Shown here: positions 60,468 to 64,000 of the stretch, piece by piece
Layout: every line of letters starts with the position of its first letter
Numbering within the stretch: the stretch's first letter is position 1
DNA from: Pseudoduganella aquatica
GTDB taxonomy: Bacteria > Pseudomonadota > Gammaproteobacteria > Burkholderiales > Burkholderiaceae_D
Direction: 5' to 3'
DNA: 64,000 nt
Assembly (NCBI RefSeq): GCF_009857595.1
Contig: NZ_WWCU01000002.1
Span: 186,001 to 250,000, forward strand
Program-made: the position numbers and the translations under genes
Notes under the pieces: generated by a model
The model's database searches: none
Told to the model about the DNA's origin: nothing
Seen by the model: the letters and a program-made list of their open reading frames with translations, nothing else

Positions 60468-62150
60468 CTACCAGTTGCGGAAGCGCTGCGGCGGGTCGTA
60501 CAAGCCGCCGGATGCGCGCACCAGGTCTTTCATGTTTCGCGCCGCGAGCAGGTCGCGCGTGGCGAGGCGCTTGTCGACGCCGATGTCTTCGGGCCGCTGT
60601 ATCACGCCACGGTCGCGCAGGTTCTCCACCATGCGCCGGTCGCGGCCCAGGCCCACCGGCGTGTAGCCCGCCACGCCGCGTATGGCTTGCTCCCGTTCTT
60701 CGTCGCTGCGGCACAGCAGCAGGTTGGCGATGCCTTCTTCGGTCAGGATGTGGGTCACGTCGTCGCCGTAGATCATCACCGGCGGCAGCTCCATCTTGGC
60801 TTGTTTGGCCAGTTCCCATGCGTCCAGCTTTTCCACGAAGGCCGGGTGCATGTGCTCGCGGAAGGTTTCCACCATCTGCACCACCAGCTTCTGGCCGCGC
60901 GGGATCATGTTGCGGCCTGCGCGCGCCTGCTGGCCCGCCTTGATCCATGCGGGGCTGGCGTGGCGGCGTCCGCGCGCGTCCGCGCCCATGTTGGGGGCGC
61001 CGCCGAAGCCTGCAATGCGGCCCAGCGTGGCGGTGGAGGAGTTGCCTTGCAGGTCGATCTGCAGGGTGGAGCCGATGAACATGTCGCAAGCATAATGGCC
61101 GGCGGCCTGGCACAGCGCGCGGTTGCTGCGCATGGAGCCGTCCGCTCCCACCGCGAACACGTCGGGCCGGGCGCGGATGTAGTCTTCCATGCCCAGTTCC
61201 GAGCCGAAGGAGTGCACTGATTCGACGAAGCCGGCTTCGATGGCGGGTATCAGCGCTGGGTGGGGGTTGAGCGCCCAGTGCTTGCCTATCTTGCCTTTCA
61301 GGCCGAGCGAGGCGGCGTAGGTGGGCAGCAGCAGTTCGATCGCTGCGGTGTCGAAGCCGATGCCGTGGTTGAGCCGCTGCACGCCGTACTCGGCGTAGAT
61401 GCCTTTGATGGCCATCATCGCCATCAGCACCTGGATTTCGGAGATCAGCGCGGGGTCGCGCGTGAACAGCGGTTCGATGTAATAGGGGCGCGGCGACTGC
61501 ACCACGAAATCCACCCAGTCGCCGGGTATGTCCACGCGAGGCAGCGTGTCCATGATGCGGTTCACCTGCACGATGACGATGCCGTTCTTGAAGGCGGTGG
61601 CTTCGACGATGGGCGGCGTGTCTTCCGTGTTGGGACCGGTGTACAGGTTGCCGTGGCGGTCCGCCGCTTCGGCCGCCACCATGCATACGCGCGGCGGCAG
61701 GTCGATGAAGTAGCGGCTGAACAGTTCCAGATAGGTGTGGATGGCGCCGATGTTGAGCTTCCCCGCCGACAGCAGCTTGGCCACGCGGCCCGCCTGCTGG
61801 CCGGAGAAGGAGAAGTCCAGCTTGGAGGCCACGCCGCGCTCGAACACGTCCAGGTGCTCCGGCAGGGTCAGCACGGACTGCAGCATGTGCAGGCCGTTGA
61901 CGCGCGCCGGGTCCAGCTTGGCCAGCGCCTGGGCCAGGAAATCGGCCTGCTTCTGGTTGTTCCCTTCGATGCAGACCCGGTCGCCGCATTCCAGCACCGC
62001 GTAGAACAGGTCCGCAATGCGGGCGGCGGGCAGGCTTTTGCCGTCCAGTTCAGCGCCCAGCGCGGCGGCGGCCCGCTCCAGGCGCTGCGCGCGGTTGCGC
62101 TGCAAGGTATCCCAGGCGCGCGAGGGTGCGTTCACCGGCGCATTCATCAT
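60468..62150 (-). CDS. mdcA: Malonate decarboxylase alpha subunit MdcA (acetyl-ACP:malonate ACP transferase)
   Basis: 560 aa, tandem ATGs at 62150/62147 overlapping the dctM stop. CoA-transferase-like fold: ADLFYAVLECGDRVCIEGNNQKQADFLA, KLNIGAIHTYLELFSRYFIDLPPRVCM, DMFIGSTLQIDLQGNSSTAT, FGGAPNMGADARGRRHAS. It swaps the acetyl on MdcC for malonate. Full length; no lesion seen. Confidence 0.95.
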   Translation of the reverse strand: MMNAPVNAPSRAWDTLQRNRAQRLERAAAALGAELDGKSLPAARIADLFYAVLECGDRVCIEGNNQKQADFLAQALAKLDPARVNGLHMLQSVLTLPEHLDVFERGVASKLDFSFSGQQAGRVAKLLSAGKLNIGAIHTYLELFSRYFIDLPPRVCMVAAEAADRHGNLYTGPNTEDTPPIVEATAFKNGIVIVQVNRIMDTLPRVDIPGDWVDFVVQSPRPYYIEPLFTRDPALISEIQVLMAMMAIKGIYAEYGVQRLNHGIGFDTAAIELLLPTYAASLGLKGKIGKHWALNPHPALIPAIEAGFVESVHSFGSELGMEDYIRARPDVFAVGADGSMRSNRALCQAAGHYACDMFIGSTLQIDLQGNSSTATLGRIAGFGGAPNMGADARGRRHASPAWIKAGQQARAGRNMIPRGQKLVVQMVETFREHMHPAFVEKLDAWELAKQAKMELPPVMIYGDDVTHILTEEGIANLLLCRSDEEREQAIRGVAGYTPVGLGRDRRMVENLRDRGVIQRPEDIGVDKRLATRDLLAARNMKDLVRASGGLYDPPQRFRNW

Positions 62151-63496
62151 TTAGCTCCCATCATCATATCCGGCAGGCCCGTTGCAATGGCGGGGAACAG
62201 GCATAGCAGGATCACCGCCACGAACATCAGCACCACGAATGGCGCCACTCCCCAGATCACGTCCTTGAGCGGAATGTCCGGCGCAATATTCTTGATGACG
62301 AAGATGTTCAGCCCCACCGGCGGGTGGATCAGGCCCATTTCCATCACCACCGTCATGACGATGCCGAACCAGATCAGGTCGAAGCCGGCGGCTTTCAGCG
62401 GCGGCAGGATGATGGGGGCCGTCATCAGGATAATCGATACCGGCGGCAGGAAGAAGCCCAGCACGATCACCATCAGCAGGATCACCGCGAGCAGCAGCCA
62501 TTTGGACAGGTGCATGCCGACCACCCAGCTGGCAGCGGACTGGCTGATGTGCAGATAGCTCATCACATAGGAATAGAACAGCGACATGCCAATGATCATC
62601 AGCAGCATCGTCGATTCCTTGATGGTGGAGGTGAGGATGGGCGCGAGGTCTTTCGGCCGCCACACGCGGTAGACGATGGCGATCAGCACCAGGGCCAGCA
62701 GCGCGCCCAGGCCGGCCGTCTCGGACGGCGTGGCGAAGCCGCCGTACAGCGCCACCATCACGCCGATGAGCAGCACCAGGAAAGGAAGCACGCGCGGCAG
62801 CATCTCCACTTTTTGCGCCAGCGTGAAGTGTTCGTCATGCAGGCTAGCCGCTTTTTCGCCGCCTTTTTCGTAGATGTCCAGCGCGAGCTTGTATTCCTTG
62901 CGGGCGCGGTGCACGGCGTAGCTGGCGAACAGCACCACCAGCAGGACGCCGGGGCCTATGCCGGCCAGGAACAATCGGCCCAGCGACTGCTCGGCCGCCA
63001 CCGCGTACAGGATCATGGTGATGGAGGGCGGCAGCAGAATGCCCAGCGTGCCGCCAGCCGCGATAATGCCGGCGGCGAAACCGGGCGAGTAGCCGCGCTT
63101 GCGCATTTCGGGGATGCCGGCCGAACCGATGGCCGAGCAGGTGGCGGGCGAGGAGCCGGCCATGGCGGCGAACAGCGCGCAGGCGAACACATTGGCGATA
63201 CCCAGGCCGCCCGGCACCTTGTGCAGCCAGGCGTGGATGGCGCCGTACAGGTCGCGCCCCGCAGGCGATTTGCCGATGGCCGCGCCCTTCATGATGAACA
63301 GCGGGATGGACAGCAGGGTGATGGAGGCCATTTCCTCGTACACGTTCTGCGTGACCGTGTCCAGCGAGGAGGACGGCATGAAGAAGTACATAAAGCCGGT
63401 GGCCACCACGCCCAGCGCGAAGGCGATGGGCATGCCCGAGAACATCACCACCAGGGTGACGGCGCCGTACAGGGCGCCCAGGGTCAGTTCGCTCAT
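62147..63496 (-). CDS. TRAP transporter large permease (DctM family)
   Basis: 449 aa from ATG 63496, overlapping the dctQ-type stop (ATGA). About 12 membrane segments; IAFALGVVATGFMYFF, SIPLFIMKGAAIGKS, AAMAGSSPATCSAIGSAGIPEM, AAGGTLGILLPPSITMILYA and HPPVGLNIFVIKNIAPDIPLKDV are DctM signatures. Na+-driven import of a carboxylate, here very probably malonate given the direct overlap with mdcA. Confidence 0.92.
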   Translation of the reverse strand: MSELTLGALYGAVTLVVMFSGMPIAFALGVVATGFMYFFMPSSSLDTVTQNVYEEMASITLLSIPLFIMKGAAIGKSPAGRDLYGAIHAWLHKVPGGLGIANVFACALFAAMAGSSPATCSAIGSAGIPEMRKRGYSPGFAAGIIAAGGTLGILLPPSITMILYAVAAEQSLGRLFLAGIGPGVLLVVLFASYAVHRARKEYKLALDIYEKGGEKAASLHDEHFTLAQKVEMLPRVLPFLVLLIGVMVALYGGFATPSETAGLGALLALVLIAIVYRVWRPKDLAPILTSTIKESTMLLMIIGMSLFYSYVMSYLHISQSAASWVVGMHLSKWLLLAVILLMVIVLGFFLPPVSIILMTAPIILPPLKAAGFDLIWFGIVMTVVMEMGLIHPPVGLNIFVIKNIAPDIPLKDVIWGVAPFVVLMFVAVILLCLFPAIATGLPDMMMGAK

Positions 63497-64000
63497 GGTG
63501 CGGTCTCCGTGGGTTTGTCGCTCAGGCGCGCGGCCGTTTGCAGCAGCAGCTGCAGCGTGAGCAGCGTCATGCCGAGGGCCATCATGCCGTAGGGGATCCA
63601 GAGCGGCGGGGCGAAGGTGGAGGTGGTGGTCTGGCCGTCCACATAGGCTTCGTGCCACAGCGTCCAGGACTTCCAGGAGAAGAAGGCGCAGAACAGCATG
63701 GACAGCAGGTCGACGAAGAACAGCCGGGCGGCGTTCACGCGCGCGGGCAGCAGCCCGGCCAGCGCTTCAATGCCGATATGGCCGCGATAGGACTGCACAT
63801 AGGCTGCGCAGGAGAAGGTGACGCCCACCAGCATGAACACCGAGGCTTCGTCCTGCCAGTCGGTCGGTGCGTTGAAGAAGTAGCGCGACACCACCGAGTA
63901 GGTGAGGATGAGCGCCGTCAGTATCAGCGCGCACATGGATAGCGTGAGCAGCGCTTTATTCAGCTTGTTGAGCAGGCCTGAGGCGCCGGCCAGGGCCGCG
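63493..64000 (-). CDS. TRAP transporter small permease (DctQ family), 5' end outside the window
   Basis: The frame stays open to the window edge beyond the apparent ATG 63936 and reads LLNKLNKALLTLS before it, the usual DctQ N-terminus, so the gene starts upstream. Four membrane segments; FFNAPTDWQDEASVFMLVGVTFSCAAYV and RGHIGIEALAGLLPA match DctQ. Partner of the large permease; the DctP binding protein is probably just outside the window. Confidence 0.88.
   Translation of the reverse strand, partial: AALAGASGLLNKLNKALLTLSMCALILTALILTYSVVSRYFFNAPTDWQDEASVFMLVGVTFSCAAYVQSYRGHIGIEALAGLLPARVNAARLFFVDLLSMLFCAFFSWKSWTLWHEAYVDGQTTTSTFAPPLWIPYGMMALGMTLLTLQLLLQTAARLSDKPTETAP

Overview
The window looks like chromosomal DNA of a betaproteobacterium in the Oxalobacteraceae (Massilia/Duganella-like). 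Pointers are the high GC with G/C-ending codons, a galactofuranose-type ABC cassette beside a GH43 enzyme, a DUF3422 protein, a phasin, CheV, many c-di-GMP proteins, and a malonate decarboxylase operon fed by a TRAP transporter. The family call rests on gene content and style only.

Layout. 1-1121: 3' end of an Rhs polymorphic toxin (PD-(D/E)XK nuclease tip) and a one-base-overlapping HEAT-like protein, probably its immunity partner; this piece is visibly AT-richer. 1295-3519: a PPOX-type flavoprotein, a soluble histidine kinase and a small protein. 3559-7452: a minus-strand signalling module of a small domain protein, a double-domain KaiC-like ATPase, and a GGDEF-EAL protein that carries the same small domain at its N-terminus and is broken by a frameshift. 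7696-16747: ytfQRT-yjfF sugar transporter, GH43 glycosidase, LysR regulator, DUF3422 protein, phytase-like protein. 16832-22638: GST, flavin-nucleotide-binding protein, a 1072-aa PAS/GGDEF/EAL/REC protein facing a GAF protein and a degenerate receiver. 22754-29953: penicillin-acylase-family hydrolase, acyltransferase-3, LytTR two-component pair, Na+/H+ antiporter. 30038-36300: tRNA-Gly(GCC) with a strong terminator, cheV, a DJ-1/PfpI protein, S-formylglutathione hydrolase, and an antiporter/YbdK/class-I-amidotransferase group.

36370-43571 is one minus-strand operon: acyl-CoA dehydrogenase, AMP-dependent acyl-CoA ligase, and a full LivKHMGF-type ABC importer, consistent with uptake, CoA-activation and oxidation of an organic acid. 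43666-54376 holds assorted enzymes and transporters (flagellar rod-like protein, hydrolases, S41 and S10 peptidases, YciH, cupin, MFS pump, periplasmic binding protein) and a 5'-truncated DUF2867 remnant. 54587-55876: phasin and thioredoxin-2. 55878-64000: malonate decarboxylase genes in the order dctQ-dctM-mdcA-C-D-E-G-B-H, nearly all with 1- to 4-base overlaps, running off the right edge of the window.

The most unusual sequence-level signals are: (i) five arms of a GTAGGGCGGGTTA...TAACCCGCC palindromic (REP-like) repeat, two pairs between convergent genes and one arm translated in frame inside mdcH; (ii) a 38-bp direct repeat translated in frame at the start of mdcB; (iii) the KaiC/shared-domain/GGDEF-EAL module with its frameshift; (iv) the Rhs toxin tip with a candidate immunity gene; (v) an FNR-like box upstream of the phasin gene. 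No gene-free stretch exceeds about 250 bases. No CRISPR array, IS element or rRNA was seen.
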